28,215 nt of DNA. It comes from JAUWKC01 sp035529895 (GTDB lineage: Bacteria > Planctomycetota > Phycisphaerae > Sedimentisphaerales > Anaerobacaceae). Location of the stretch: positions 1-28,215 of the forward strand of contig DATKVV010000090.1 of assembly GCA_035529895.1 (NCBI GenBank). The letters are read 5' to 3'. The position numbers and the translations under genes were made by a program. A model generated the notes under the pieces. That model saw nothing but the letters and a program-made list of their open reading frames with translations, ran no database searches and was not told the origin of the DNA. This document shows, piece by piece, positions 7,932-16,449 of this stretch. Every line of letters starts with the position of its first letter. The first letter of the stretch is position 1.

Positions 7932-9449
7932 TCACCTGACTGTTTCAACTGTTTCCGCCGTTGCCAAAGGCAGCTCAAATCCAAACGTGCTGCCCTCGCC
8001 CGGCTTGCTGGCGACAAAGACCCGGCCATTGTGGACTTCCTCGATTATCTTTTTGACGAGGTTAAGACCCAACCCTGTCCCTTTGGCCTGGCTCTTGTTC
8101 GCACCAACCCGGTAGAACTTGTCGAACACATGTTCAATCTCGTTTTCGGGAATACCGACTCCGGTATCCGACACCGTAACCCGCGCGACTCTGGCAATCT
8201 CGTCGACTTCGGTTCCAATTCTTACCGAACCCCCGGAAGGAGTGTACTTGACCGCGTTGCTGAGCAGATTAATGATGACCTGCGAAATCATATCCCTGTC
8301 TGCATACACACGGTCGAAAATTATCGGCTTCTGTCCGATAACCTTAATGTTCTTTTCTTCAGCGCAGCTTTTTATCATTTCCAGTTGCTCTTCTATCAGT
8401 ATTGTCAGGCTGAGCGGCTCCTTCTCGACCTTAATCAGGCCCGATTCAATGCGAGCCGTATTGAGGATATCCTCAATCAGCCTGTTCAGCCTGTCGGCCT
8501 GACTGTGAATCACCGAACAAAACTGCCTTTTGGTTTCCTCATCAGAGGCTTCGCCGTCGGCAAGCATTTCCGAATACGCCGTGATGGAAGCAAGGGGCGT
8601 CTTCAGTTCGTGCGAGACGTGACTTACGAAATCATTCTTCATCTGAGATATTTCTTTCTCACGAGTAACATCATGCAGCACGGCGACCGCACCACACACC
8701 TGTTCCCTCTCGTCATAGACGCACGAGACTATGCAATCGAAAGTACCGGGTCTGCCTTCCTGGACGAATCCGATTTCGCGTCTGGTTGCTCTTTCCCTGC
8801 TTTGCCGGGCGTGCCTTAGAAAATCCACAAACTCACTGTGGTCGGCCCCAATCAGCTCGCCGACAGGCCTGTGCTGCGAACTTTTACAGTCAAAATTCAA
8901 AAGTCTGCCCGCCGCATCGTTCGCCATCAACAGCCTGTCAGACTCATCAACAACAATGACCGCGTCGCGAATACCGTATATAATTGCTTCAGTATTTCTC
9001 TTTTGCCTGTGCGAAAGCTGAACCTGGACCTGCAAATCCCTGATTTGCTCTTCCAGCAAGCAGTTACGCTCGCGATAACCCTTAAATCGTTCTCTAATCG
9101 CAATGTTGATTTCGTCCGTCAGCAAGCCCAGACACCAGCAGAACCGTCTGCGCATCGGCGCCTTCTTATCGCTTGTCTGCGCATCAGGCGCCTCATCCGC
9201 CCTGAGCAGCTTGGCTATGGACGTGATTGCCCCGGCCAGCTTCAGCCAATAGCAGCCGAGCAAAATCACGCCCACAGCCCCAGTGACATGGCACACCAAA
9301 ACGAACGTCCCGTTTTGTATGCGGCTGCCAAAACGCCAACCCTCTCCGACGCCAGAATCCAACACCTCGGCGAGACCCGCCAGAAATAAAGCAAATGCTA
9401 CTATGCCCGTAATTATCAAATATGAGTTTCTCACCGATTTCAAAATCAC
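7932..9449 (-). CDS. Membrane-bound sensor histidine kinase with PAS domain
   Basis: This two-component kinase of 505 residues has two N-terminal transmembrane segments (about 11-29 and 47-69) with a short extracytoplasmic loop. A coiled linker (about 120-150) leads to a PAS domain (about 152-265: GIRDAVIVVDESDRLLMAND). The HisKA domain carries the phospho-accepting H280 in VSHVSHELKTPLASI. The HATPase_c domain has N box NLLSNAVKYTP (394-404), G1 DTGVGIP (428-434) and G2 GTGLGL (457-462). The small loop suggests sensing at the membrane or in the PAS domain. The start is a GTG at 9449 or a TTG two codons later (9443), which has better spacing from GGAG. It follows the TPR lipoprotein gene by 34 nt and precedes its likely partner receiver. 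Confidence 0.94.
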   Translation of the reverse strand: MILKSVRNSYLIITGIVAFALFLAGLAEVLDSGVGEGWRFGSRIQNGTFVLVCHVTGAVGVILLGCYWLKLAGAITSIAKLLRADEAPDAQTSDKKAPMRRRFCWCLGLLTDEINIAIRERFKGYRERNCLLEEQIRDLQVQVQLSHRQKRNTEAIIYGIRDAVIVVDESDRLLMANDAAGRLLNFDCKSSQHRPVGELIGADHSEFVDFLRHARQSRERATRREIGFVQEGRPGTFDCIVSCVYDEREQVCGAVAVLHDVTREKEISQMKNDFVSHVSHELKTPLASITAYSEMLADGEASDEETKRQFCSVIHSQADRLNRLIEDILNTARIESGLIKVEKEPLSLTILIEEQLEMIKSCAEEKNIKVIGQKPIIFDRVYADRDMISQVIINLLSNAVKYTPSGGSVRIGTEVDEIARVARVTVSDTGVGIPENEIEHVFDKFYRVGANKSQAKGTGLGLNLVKKIIEEVHNGRVFVASKPGEGSTFGFELPLATAETVETVR

Positions 9450-9483
9450 CGCTCCAACCGATATCCAGTCGTCAACTTACGAT

Positions 9484-10692
9484 TCAATCACCGGAAGATA
9501 ACCTCGAGTCCGTAATGTCTTTGCCTTTGGCGAGATACTCTCCAAGCTCGCTGCCTGGATTTGCCTCCAATGCCTTCCTGTACACTTCTTTTGCCCTCTT
9601 TGTCTCACCGAGCTGCTCATAACACCTTGCCTTCATCAGCAGCGAGAACCCCTTGCTGTTCTTGGCTATGGTTATTCCTTCGAAGGTCCTGGCCGCGGCA
9701 GCATAGTCGCCGCTCACATACTGCGCACAGCCGATAATAGCAATTGCATCGGCATAACCAGGCCTTAAAACAATTGCCTTCCGCCCACACTCCAAAGCCC
9801 TTTTGGTCATTCCCGCACCCAGTGCCGCCTGACCCATTTTTACCCATATCTCAGCGTTGTCTCTTTGCTCAACGCTCAGTTTGCCGTAGCACTGAAGGGC
9901 CCTGTCATATCGGCCGGAATTCATATTGCACAGTGCCGCCGCCTGGAGGTAGATCTTCCTGTGCTGCTCGTCTCTGGACTTTGCAGCCAGCGCATCGAAA
10001 ATATCAGACGCCTCAGCCCATTTGCCGCTGAACAGATAGCAATACCCAAGCGGCTCGGCGATATCATCGTTATCACTTGTCATCAGCATCGCATGCTTGT
10101 AAAGGTCGATAGCGCGGTCGCTTCTGCCAACGCGGAGCATAAGGTCGGCCGCGGCAACTTTCAGCGACACATCGCGAGGCAGGGCCGTCATCCCCTCGCT
10201 CAGCAGCTTTACAGCCTCGGAGCAATTGTTCTGCGCAACCTGCACCTCAGCAACCGCAAGCACGTAATCAATATTTAGAGGTTCGAGCAGCAAAGCCTTT
10301 TCGTAATTGTCATACGCCCGCTGGTAGTCCCTGTTTTCCTCTGCGGCGACGCCAAGCCAGTACCAGCCCTCGTGCAGCTTCTCATCCAGCTTCACGGCCA
10401 ATTGCAGTTCGCCTGCCGCCTCTCTGGTCCTGCCCTCAATCAGGCGCAACTTGCCCAGCAGCAAATGCGCCTCGGGCATCTTAGGGTCTGCGGTAATACA
10501 TTGCTGCACTGTTTTGGCCGCTTCATCGTATTTGCGATTGTCGTAGGCCTGCTGAGCCAGCGCAAGTTTGATTTTCGCCGACGTCTTATCCCATCTTTCC
10601 TTTGCGGCCTTTTTACCACTTGCCTGCGACTGACAGCCTCCGCAAACCAGAAGCGCCCCTGCTATCACCGCGATAGTTAAGTTACGTAACAT
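9484..10692 (-). CDS. TPR-repeat lipoprotein in the secretion gene train
   Basis: The product is a 402-residue tetratricopeptide-repeat protein. The ATG at 10692 is chosen over one 33 nt upstream because AAGGAG stands 9 nt before it and the protein then starts with a compact signal (MLRNLTIAVIAGALLVCGGC). The GGC end looks like a lipobox, though a Cys rather than a Leu sits at position -3. About ten TPR-like helix pairs follow, for example DNRKYDEAAKTVQQCITADP, PEAHLLLGKLRLIEGRTREA and GWYWLGVAAEENRDYQRAYD. Family knowledge: TPR lipoproteins such as PilF/PilW assist secretin assembly at the outer membrane. Its place right after the secretin gene suggests a pilotin-like or scaffolding role, which is inference. 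It is probably anchored facing the periplasm. Confidence 0.88.
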   Translation of the reverse strand: MLRNLTIAVIAGALLVCGGCQSQASGKKAAKERWDKTSAKIKLALAQQAYDNRKYDEAAKTVQQCITADPKMPEAHLLLGKLRLIEGRTREAAGELQLAVKLDEKLHEGWYWLGVAAEENRDYQRAYDNYEKALLLEPLNIDYVLAVAEVQVAQNNCSEAVKLLSEGMTALPRDVSLKVAAADLMLRVGRSDRAIDLYKHAMLMTSDNDDIAEPLGYCYLFSGKWAEASDIFDALAAKSRDEQHRKIYLQAAALCNMNSGRYDRALQCYGKLSVEQRDNAEIWVKMGQAALGAGMTKRALECGRKAIVLRPGYADAIAIIGCAQYVSGDYAAAARTFEGITIAKNSKGFSLLMKARCYEQLGETKRAKEVYRKALEANPGSELGEYLAKGKDITDSRLSSGD

Positions 10693-10709
10693 CAGTAGAT
10701 TCTCCTTAA

Positions 10710-10786
10710 GGGCTTTTTCGCCCAAATCCCGAATTCATCGGGTTTAAGTTCGAGGGTTCCCAAGCCATGATATGGCTTGGGAACCC
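10710..10786 (-). promoter_or_regulatory. Cluster of three hairpins between gspD and the TPR lipoprotein gene
   Basis: The 114-nt gap holds three inverted repeats. The strongest is 10754-10786, a perfect 15-bp stem (arms GGGTTCCCAAGCCAT and ATGGCTTGGGAACCC) with a 3-nt loop. Next is 10728-10742 (CCCGA / TCGGG, 5-nt loop). Last is 10710-10723 (GGGC / GCCC), just before the AAGGAG of the TPR gene. No T run follows the long stem on the minus strand, so a simple terminator is unlikely. An mRNA-end protector behind gspD, or an attenuator, is more plausible. Confidence 0.6.
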
Positions 10787-10806
10787 CGATTCGTTACAAC
10801 CATCCT

Positions 10807-12633
10807 TTACCGCCTGCGCCACTTCGGCGCCTCCTCGTGTTCGATAACGCCCAGCATAATCCGCTCCATTTGCCCTGCCTCATCAGGTGACACTTCCCGG
10901 ACGATTTTTTCCTTCAAACGCAGAGCCTCCAGATATGTCGGGCGAATATCAAGGGCGCTATTGATTTCGCACAGAGCCTCGACACTGTTGCCGTCGGCGT
11001 AGTACTGCACCGCCTTGACGTAATGGTCCTCGGCGAGTCTGGCCCTGCCCATAATCTGCAGGGTCATGCGGGCACCATATCTCTTGCGGTCGATGTCGGC
11101 CGCTCTTGCTTCTCCGTCGGTCTGGTTTGCCCCATCTATAATGTGGGGAGTAAGCAAGATTATCACTTCCTCGCGCTGCGTCGTATCCGCGGTGCTTCTA
11201 AACAGAGCGCCGACAATCGGTATATCCCCCAGCAGCGGAATCTGGTTGCGGGCCGTGTTGACAACATCACGAAACAGTCCGCCAATCACAATGGTTTCAC
11301 CGTCTTTGACCACGATATTGGTTCTCAATTGGGTCGTTGTCTCTGTCGGCACACCGTCCTCATTCAGCGTGGCGGTGCTGTCCTTCGGATAGATATCCAT
11401 TCGGATATACCCGTCGTTGCCTATATAGGGCCTGAACACCAACTGTGTACCGGTTGGCAGAAACTTGACTTCGCCTTCGGTGGCCACGCCGCTAGTACTG
11501 ACCGTGGTGCTGCTGCGATAACCGAGGTTCTGACCAATCAGCACCGAGCCTTCCTGCTTGTTTACAGCCAGTACCTTCGGATTGGCAAGAATCGTCGTGT
11601 CGGTAACGGTCTCGAGCGCAGAGATGATCGCCCTGAAATCGCCGGCCCTGACGCCGATTCTAAGCCCGCTGCCGCCAATGGTGGCAAAACCGGCAGTTTC
11701 CACTGGCGTACCCGTGGCTATGCCGCCTAACTGCTGCAGAGGATTCTGAGCTGCGTTGGAGTATTCAACAAGGTCAGTTCCTCCGCCGACCGCTGTCGCG
11801 TCGGAAGCATCGGTACCTATCAGATTGACGCCCGCCATGAAGTTCAGGTCGACGCCGAGCTCCATCCCTTCGGTCAACAATGCGCTGAGAATAGTCGCCT
11901 CAACCAGGACCTGCTTCGGCCTGGCATCGAGCATTCTTATAACCTCCTCAGCCTTTGCGATGTTTTCAGGATAATCATACACCACAATAGTGTCCTGCAT
12001 TGCCAGTCTGTTGCCGCCGCCCCCGCCGCTCAGCGTGCCGCCCACGCCGCCGCCGGTTCCCGCTGCACTGGATATTTCATTCTCGGCGGCCGTGCTGACC
12101 TGAACCACGGCGCTCTTGCTCAACACCGGCTTTATAAGCTTTCCCGCCTCATCAGCGGTCAGATAGTACAAGGTAATAACCTTGTGTATCATTCGGTCGG
12201 TGTCCGCCTTGATCTTTCTGTATTCCTCCTTGGTATATACCCTGATTAGCTGACCTTCCTGCTCGTACCTGAAGTTGGCTCCGAGTATCGCGTCCATGGC
12301 TTCTTCGAAGGTCACGTCGAACAAACTTGTAAACGACAACGCCCCGTCCACGCTTGCCGACGGCACAATGTTCCTCTTGTACCTGCCCGACAAGAGCCGA
12401 AGCGCATCCCGGATGCTCATATCCTTGGCGAAACTAATTGTCTGCAATGTCCCGCCCACAGAAGTATCCTCGGCAACGCTTACGGCCCGAGCGCTCTGGC
12501 TGCCAGGCGCCTGGGCGGTCCCCTCCTCTACCTGGCCAACGGCAATCGCTGCCATCAAGGCCAGAACAATAGCCCATACGTACAAATCTCTTCTAATTCG
12601 CATTCTGCTGACAAAGTCCTTACTGTGAAACAT
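10807..12633 (-). CDS. gspD: Secretin (GspD/PilQ family) with C-terminal TPR-like extension
   Basis: This is the outer-membrane channel of the machine, 608 residues. The start at 12633 has AGGAG 7 nt upstream. A signal peptide runs to about residue 33 (hydrophobic VWAIVLALMAAIAVG at 19-33). An N-domain (about 64-135) and a second N-type domain (about 150-240, split by a Gly/Ala-rich loop at 192-208) precede the secretin core (about 240-500). Diagnostic motifs are VVKDGETIVIGGLFRD (441-456), IPLLGDIPIVGALFRS (465-480) and REEVIILLTPHIID (487-500). The last 110 residues contain a TPR-like helix pair (VKAVQYYADGNSVEALCEIN, then IRPTYLEALRLKEKI), which ordinary GspD or PilQ proteins lack. The N0 region resembles both GspD and PilQ, so the machine type is not settled by this gene. 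It lies between the GspC/PilP-like gene and the TPR lipoprotein gene. Confidence 0.95.
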   Translation of the reverse strand: MFHSKDFVSRMRIRRDLYVWAIVLALMAAIAVGQVEEGTAQAPGSQSARAVSVAEDTSVGGTLQTISFAKDMSIRDALRLLSGRYKRNIVPSASVDGALSFTSLFDVTFEEAMDAILGANFRYEQEGQLIRVYTKEEYRKIKADTDRMIHKVITLYYLTADEAGKLIKPVLSKSAVVQVSTAAENEISSAAGTGGGVGGTLSGGGGGNRLAMQDTIVVYDYPENIAKAEEVIRMLDARPKQVLVEATILSALLTEGMELGVDLNFMAGVNLIGTDASDATAVGGGTDLVEYSNAAQNPLQQLGGIATGTPVETAGFATIGGSGLRIGVRAGDFRAIISALETVTDTTILANPKVLAVNKQEGSVLIGQNLGYRSSTTVSTSGVATEGEVKFLPTGTQLVFRPYIGNDGYIRMDIYPKDSTATLNEDGVPTETTTQLRTNIVVKDGETIVIGGLFRDVVNTARNQIPLLGDIPIVGALFRSTADTTQREEVIILLTPHIIDGANQTDGEARAADIDRKRYGARMTLQIMGRARLAEDHYVKAVQYYADGNSVEALCEINSALDIRPTYLEALRLKEKIVREVSPDEAGQMERIMLGVIEHEEAPKWRRR

Positions 12634-12693
12634 GATTGAGCTCCTTTCTTGCTTTGATTCCGTCCCGGAGCAAAATCCCGAACGGTATACTCT

Positions 12694-13296
12694 CTACAAA
12701 TCAACTCCTTCAATCACCTGCGCAAGTTTCAAGGTGATTTCTGCTTCTCCACATCTAATAAACACCGTGTTCTGTCTGATACGGACTACTTCACACTCAT
12801 ACGACCTGCCTCCTTCTCGGACAGTGAACCTGTCACCCACGGACAGCAGCTTGTCATTGACAAAGGCCTGCGGATTCGCGCCCGACCATATCGCCTGCAG
12901 CTTCAGTTTGTCTGCAACCCGCCTGACGGCCTCTTCGCTGCCGTCTCCTGAAACAACCTTCACTTTCTCAACCTTCTCTTTTCCGTCATTAACAAAGTCT
13001 CGCCAGTCGTCCGCAGCAAAAAAATCTCTGCTGAGCACATCATTGCGACCTTTGACTTTCGGCAATTCTATAAAAGCCATCTTCACTTCAGGGCGTGTTT
13101 CCACTTCCGTTTTCAGCTCTCCAGGCGGCAGTCCCGCTTCAGCCGTTTGAGGCGACTTCCTCAAAAGCACCCGCACCCACATAAGAGCCATCACGGCAAC
13201 CAGACACAGTGCTATGACGGTCTTTTTATTTTCCCCGCCCAATTGCCCCAAAAGCCTGCTCGATTCGTTGCCGATATTTCTAAGCCCCTGTTTCAT
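12694..13296 (-). CDS. GspC/PilP-like inner-membrane connector protein
   Basis: This 200-residue bitopic protein has one transmembrane helix near residues 25-43 (TVIALCLVAVMALMWVRVL), a periplasmic linker, and a C-terminal beta-rich domain (about 130-195). In that domain LQAIWSGANPQAFVNDKLLS, VGDRFTVREGGRSYECEVV and TVFIRCGEAEITLKL follow the homology-region pattern of GspC and PilP, which contacts the secretin N-domain. Position supports this: it follows pilM, pilN and pilO and immediately precedes gspD, the same place as pilP or gspC in known loci. No upstream ribosome binding site is well spaced from the ATG at 13296 (GGAGG is about 17 nt away). No PDZ domain is present. Assignment rests on fold pattern and context rather than strong sequence identity. 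Confidence 0.75.
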   Translation of the reverse strand: MKQGLRNIGNESSRLLGQLGGENKKTVIALCLVAVMALMWVRVLLRKSPQTAEAGLPPGELKTEVETRPEVKMAFIELPKVKGRNDVLSRDFFAADDWRDFVNDGKEKVEKVKVVSGDGSEEAVRRVADKLKLQAIWSGANPQAFVNDKLLSVGDRFTVREGGRSYECEVVRIRQNTVFIRCGEAEITLKLAQVIEGVDL

Positions 13297-13345
13297 ATCT
13301 TGCTTGTGCTTTTTACCTCCGGCCTCTGCCTGCCTTGCCTTATCT

Positions 13346-13885
13346 TCAGCCGGCCTGCGCCCTGCAATAAACGACCGTCTTTGTCTGCATACTCACTTCC
13401 CCGCTGAAATTGCTGTCGTTCTCGAGCTTTATCTGCTCGATTCGGACGAGTCTGTTCAACGATTGCAGCGCTCTGAAGAAGTCAAACATCTGCTTAAGCT
13501 TTCCCCTGCATTGCACATTTATGGGTATACAAATAAGTCCCTCCGCTTCCACTTCCTTGCCAGGTTGAACCAGCTGGTCCTTGAGACTGCGCTCACTCAT
13601 CAAATCGGCTATCTGCTGCAAAAACGCTCCAAGGTCTCTGCGGTCGGGTATACCCGCCTCGTAGTTGCCGACAGTTTGTTTCAATTTTTCCAACTGCTGT
13701 TTAAGCGCGGGCAGTTGTTCGCTTTCGGCCATTGCTCTGGTAATGGCGGCCGCCTGTGCGCTCTTGGCCTGCCCGACGACCTCAATTCTCTTGCGCAAAG
13801 GCAGATACCAAAGCAGGACAAATCCGACCACCATCACCCCGCCTACAACGCATATCGCTAATTGTTGCCTTTCTCGAAACAGCAT
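13346..13885 (-). CDS. pilO: PilO/GspM-like inner-membrane assembly protein
   Basis: The product (179 residues) is a PilO-like bitopic protein. One transmembrane helix lies at about 10-27 (LAICVVGGVMVVGFVLLWYL), followed by a coiled coil (about 35-75, ITRAMAESEQLPALKQQLEK) and a ferredoxin-like periplasmic domain. That domain contains the GAFLQQIADLMSERSL segment and the FFRALQSLNRLVRIEQIKL segment, both typical of PilO. PilO pairs with PilN to form the inner-membrane platform linking the cytoplasmic PilM ring to PilP. The ATG at 13885 is preferred because GGAG precedes it by 7 nt. It comes 64 nt after pilN and 49 nt before the GspC/PilP-like gene. Confidence 0.88.
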   Translation of the reverse strand: MLFRERQQLAICVVGGVMVVGFVLLWYLPLRKRIEVVGQAKSAQAAAITRAMAESEQLPALKQQLEKLKQTVGNYEAGIPDRRDLGAFLQQIADLMSERSLKDQLVQPGKEVEAEGLICIPINVQCRGKLKQMFDFFRALQSLNRLVRIEQIKLENDSNFSGEVSMQTKTVVYCRAQAG

Positions 13886-13949
13886 CAAATCACTCCGGCC
13901 CCCAAGATACCTTCACGTGTTCACCCTCATGCTTTTTCATAAATGAAGC

Positions 13950-14633
13950 TCACTCTTGACGATAATTTGCAAGATAGCAGCCTATCTCGAACTCGCTTAC
14001 CTGGAAATCCTCTCCACCGCCGCCCGTTGGCGCCTTCATTTTCTTGTTTCGTGAATACGCCGGTATAACCTGACAGAAGTAGGGCGAATCCTCCAGCCTG
14101 CATATCAATTCCGCCACGCAGCTCGCCTCCGACGCAACTCCGCTAATCACCACCTTGAATCTCGCAGGACCAAGCGGCAGCAATCCTTTCCCTCCGCGGC
14201 TGCCGCCAGCCACTTTAACCAGAGAACCGCTGTTTACTTTGATTTCCTGCTTGTGCGCGAACTTCTCGGCCACAAACTCCACTCTGTTTAGCACTACATT
14301 CCTGCCAATCAGAAAACTCATCTCACCCAAGACCGCCGCAATATCAATTTTCGAGTCAATTTCTTGTATGAAGTCCGCGTTTTTCCACAGTCGGGCCGCC
14401 TCGTTTTTAACCCTTGTGAACTCGTGCGACGTGCTTATTGCGTCTGCCTGCCGCTCTATATTGCGCGTAAGTTCAGCGGTCGCCTCTGATACCGACTGGC
14501 CGCAGACAAAGTTCCACACCACCATTACCGCAAAAATGCAGCCCAAAGCAAGGCACTGCGTGCGATAACTAATCTGGCGTTTCAGGCCGGTCTTATACCA
14601 GTCCGGAAGAAAATCAATTTCATTCATAACCAT
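13950..14633 (-). CDS. pilN: PilN/GspL-like inner-membrane assembly protein
   Basis: PilN inserts a short cytoplasmic tail into a groove of PilM and spans the inner membrane. Here the mature start is M(VM)NEIDFLPDWYK, matching the conserved INxLP-type tail that PilM binds. A transmembrane helix follows (about residues 28-46, CLALGCIFAVMVVWNFVCG), then a coiled coil and a ferredoxin-like periplasmic domain with the ARFKVVISGVASEASCVAEL strand-helix. The ATG at 14633 is preferred (AAGG about 9 nt upstream); 14627 is possible. The 14-nt overlap with pilM suggests coupled translation. A longer reading from 14675 would place non-conserved residues before the PilM-binding tail. A Gly-rich, Lys-rich insert (SGSLVKVAGGSRGGKG) appears in the periplasmic domain. 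Confidence 0.88.
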   Translation of the reverse strand: MVMNEIDFLPDWYKTGLKRQISYRTQCLALGCIFAVMVVWNFVCGQSVSEATAELTRNIERQADAISTSHEFTRVKNEAARLWKNADFIQEIDSKIDIAAVLGEMSFLIGRNVVLNRVEFVAEKFAHKQEIKVNSGSLVKVAGGSRGGKGLLPLGPARFKVVISGVASEASCVAELICRLEDSPYFCQVIPAYSRNKKMKAPTGGGGEDFQVSEFEIGCYLANYRQE

Positions 14634-15864
14634 CGGCTTTACCCTTACTTCCGCAGCCTGCCAAGAGACCCTCACTGCCTTCGAGGTCCCCGTTCCAGCC
14701 CTTCAGACTCAGCCCCACAGCCACCGCCCACTCGCACAGCAGGCCTCGCCTGTCACTATCGAAATCCGAATCCGTCATATCAAAACCCTTCAAGGGCTCC
14801 GCCACTTCAATCCTCACGCCCAAATGCTGCCCCAAAACATTAAGCAAAATCCTCTCGTACGCCTCTCCTCCGCTCAGCACCGCCCGCTCCACCTGCTTGC
14901 CCCTGAATGTCACCGTATAATACTTAAAACACAGCGATATCTCTCTGGCCAGCCTCTCGGCAACCGCGCTTACCGCGTCATCGACCACCTGTCGCGTCGA
15001 TGCATCAACGGTTTCCAGACACACTTCCGTCGTGTCGGCGTTCCTGGAATCCTGCCGACCCGTCACGTCCGGACAGCACACCCAAAGCCCTCTTTCCTCG
15101 TTCTTCGCCCGTTCCATTCGCAGCTTGCTTCGAAGCATTTCCGCTTCCCTGGCGTCGATATCGAGCCTTGTAGCAATTTCCTCGTTGAAGTCCTGCCCCC
15201 CAATCGGTATCTGCTTGACAAAAGTAATCTTCGGCCCCCGACCGAACACCACGGTCGTAAACCTGCTTCCGATGTCCACAAAAACCGCCGTGCGCTCTTT
15301 ATCCTCCTGGCGCTGCAGGAGCCTCTCGTAACTCCTGAAAAGCGCACACGGAACCGAATCTATGCCCGCCAGCCTGAGCCCCGCCTCGGCAAGAACTGCG
15401 ATATGGCTCTTTATCGATTCGTTATCCGCTGCGAACACTATCAGCTCATTCTTGACCTCATCACCCTGCCGAACGTCCCCCGCCAGCACATAATGAATCG
15501 CGTCCTCATCCGGGTCCAATCCGAAACGCTGGGCAACCTCTTTCCTCAAAGCCTGCTCGATTTCTTCGCTCTTTGCCTCCGCCAGCCGCAAGCTCGTTAT
15601 TTTCAAACTCCCGTTTGGCAGACAGGAGACAACATCTCTTCCCCGAAACTTGCCCTCTCTCAGTATTTTCTTTATTGCCGAAACAACAAAGCGCCTCCTT
15701 TCTTCAGGGTCGCCGTTTAAATGAGGATCAATGCGAACTTTGCTTGCGGCAAGAACGCTTATATGTCCCCTGTTCACCGCCAGTTGAATCATCTTGAGGG
15801 AATTATGACCGATGTCCAGTCCTATCGGTCGCTGCCCCCGGGTTTTGAATCTCCAGCTTATCAT
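14620..15864 (-). CDS. pilM: PilM-like actin-fold assembly ATPase
   Basis: The 414-residue protein belongs to the PilM/GspL-cytoplasmic family of actin-like fold proteins. Phosphate-binding loop 1 is GLDIGHNSLKMIQL (15-28), loop 2 is FVDIGSRFTTVVF (195-207), and the adenosine motif is LSGGEAY (330-336). The IPIGGQDFNEEIATRL stretch (219-234) is typical of the family. The protein should form the cytoplasmic ring that binds PilN and communicates with GspE. An Asn/Glu/Arg-rich segment at about 250-285 looks like a loop insertion. It begins 21 nt after gspH and overlaps pilN. A GGAGG lies about 14 nt before the ATG and AAAGG very near it, so the ribosome site is not ideal. Confidence 0.93.
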   Translation of the reverse strand: MISWRFKTRGQRPIGLDIGHNSLKMIQLAVNRGHISVLAASKVRIDPHLNGDPEERRRFVVSAIKKILREGKFRGRDVVSCLPNGSLKITSLRLAEAKSEEIEQALRKEVAQRFGLDPDEDAIHYVLAGDVRQGDEVKNELIVFAADNESIKSHIAVLAEAGLRLAGIDSVPCALFRSYERLLQRQEDKERTAVFVDIGSRFTTVVFGRGPKITFVKQIPIGGQDFNEEIATRLDIDAREAEMLRSKLRMERAKNEERGLWVCCPDVTGRQDSRNADTTEVCLETVDASTRQVVDDAVSAVAERLAREISLCFKYYTVTFRGKQVERAVLSGGEAYERILLNVLGQHLGVRIEVAEPLKGFDMTDSDFDSDRRGLLCEWAVAVGLSLKGWNGDLEGSEGLLAGCGSKGKADGYE

Positions 15865-15885
15865 GGCCTTTTGCCTGCACCTCCG

Positions 15886-16449
15886 TCAGTACTGAATCGA
15901 AATGAATCCCGTCACGGGCTCAACGTTTACCGTTGCGGTAGCCCCTGCCGCCTGTAGACTGACCAAGCCCGTGTTTAGCGGGTTGTTGCCGCCGTCGTAC
16001 GGGCTTCCCAGATAATCAAATTTGACCTCGCTGGTCCCGCCAAAATCAACGTCGGTAATGTCAACCTTATCCAGCCTGCCGTCATTACGAAAATCTATAA
16101 CGTAATCAAACCCCCTCTTCACCGGGTGCGCTATCACGCTGCCGTCCTGGTCTTCTATCCTGTAGCTTTCGGTGGTCTTATCAAACACAACTGAGTAGTT
16201 CTGCCCCCTGCTGATCGCCATACTTTTGGCGTACTCGAGGTCTGCTGCGATCAAATTGGCCGCGGACCGGATTTGCATCGAGGCCGCGGAGCCGACCAGC
16301 GGTATGGCCACCATCGCCGCAATCGCGATTATTACGACCACAATCACAATCTCTATCAGAGTAAAGCCCGACGGTCTGCGACAAGGCCACATCACACTTT
16401 TTGTCCAATCGCCCCCCGCCGACATCTGCTGATATCGTAAGCCCACCAT
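15886..16449 (-). CDS. gspH: Minor pseudopilin GspH-like (type IV prepilin N-terminus)
   Basis: This is a minor pseudopilin with the class III-type N-terminus PSG|FTLIEIVIVVVIIAIAAM, in which prepilin peptidase cuts after Gly and methylates Phe+1; Glu+5 is present. The C-terminal part carries GspH-like strands (LEYAKSMAISRGQNYSVVFD, then DFGGTSEVKFDYLGSPYDGG). Start choice is uncertain. The ATG at 16449 has AAAGGTG about 7 nt upstream but gives a 28-residue leader, longer than usual. An ATG at 16392 would give the short leader MWPCRRPSG, and an upstream ATG at 16500 a 45-residue leader. Minor pseudopilins of this type are thought to sit at the tip of the pseudopilus. A gap of about 425 bp separates it from the GspK/PilX-like gene. 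Confidence 0.88.
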   Translation of the reverse strand: MVGLRYQQMSAGGDWTKSVMWPCRRPSGFTLIEIVIVVVIIAIAAMVAIPLVGSAASMQIRSAANLIAADLEYAKSMAISRGQNYSVVFDKTTESYRIEDQDGSVIAHPVKRGFDYVIDFRNDGRLDKVDITDVDFGGTSEVKFDYLGSPYDGGNNPLNTGLVSLQAAGATATVNVEPVTGFISIQY

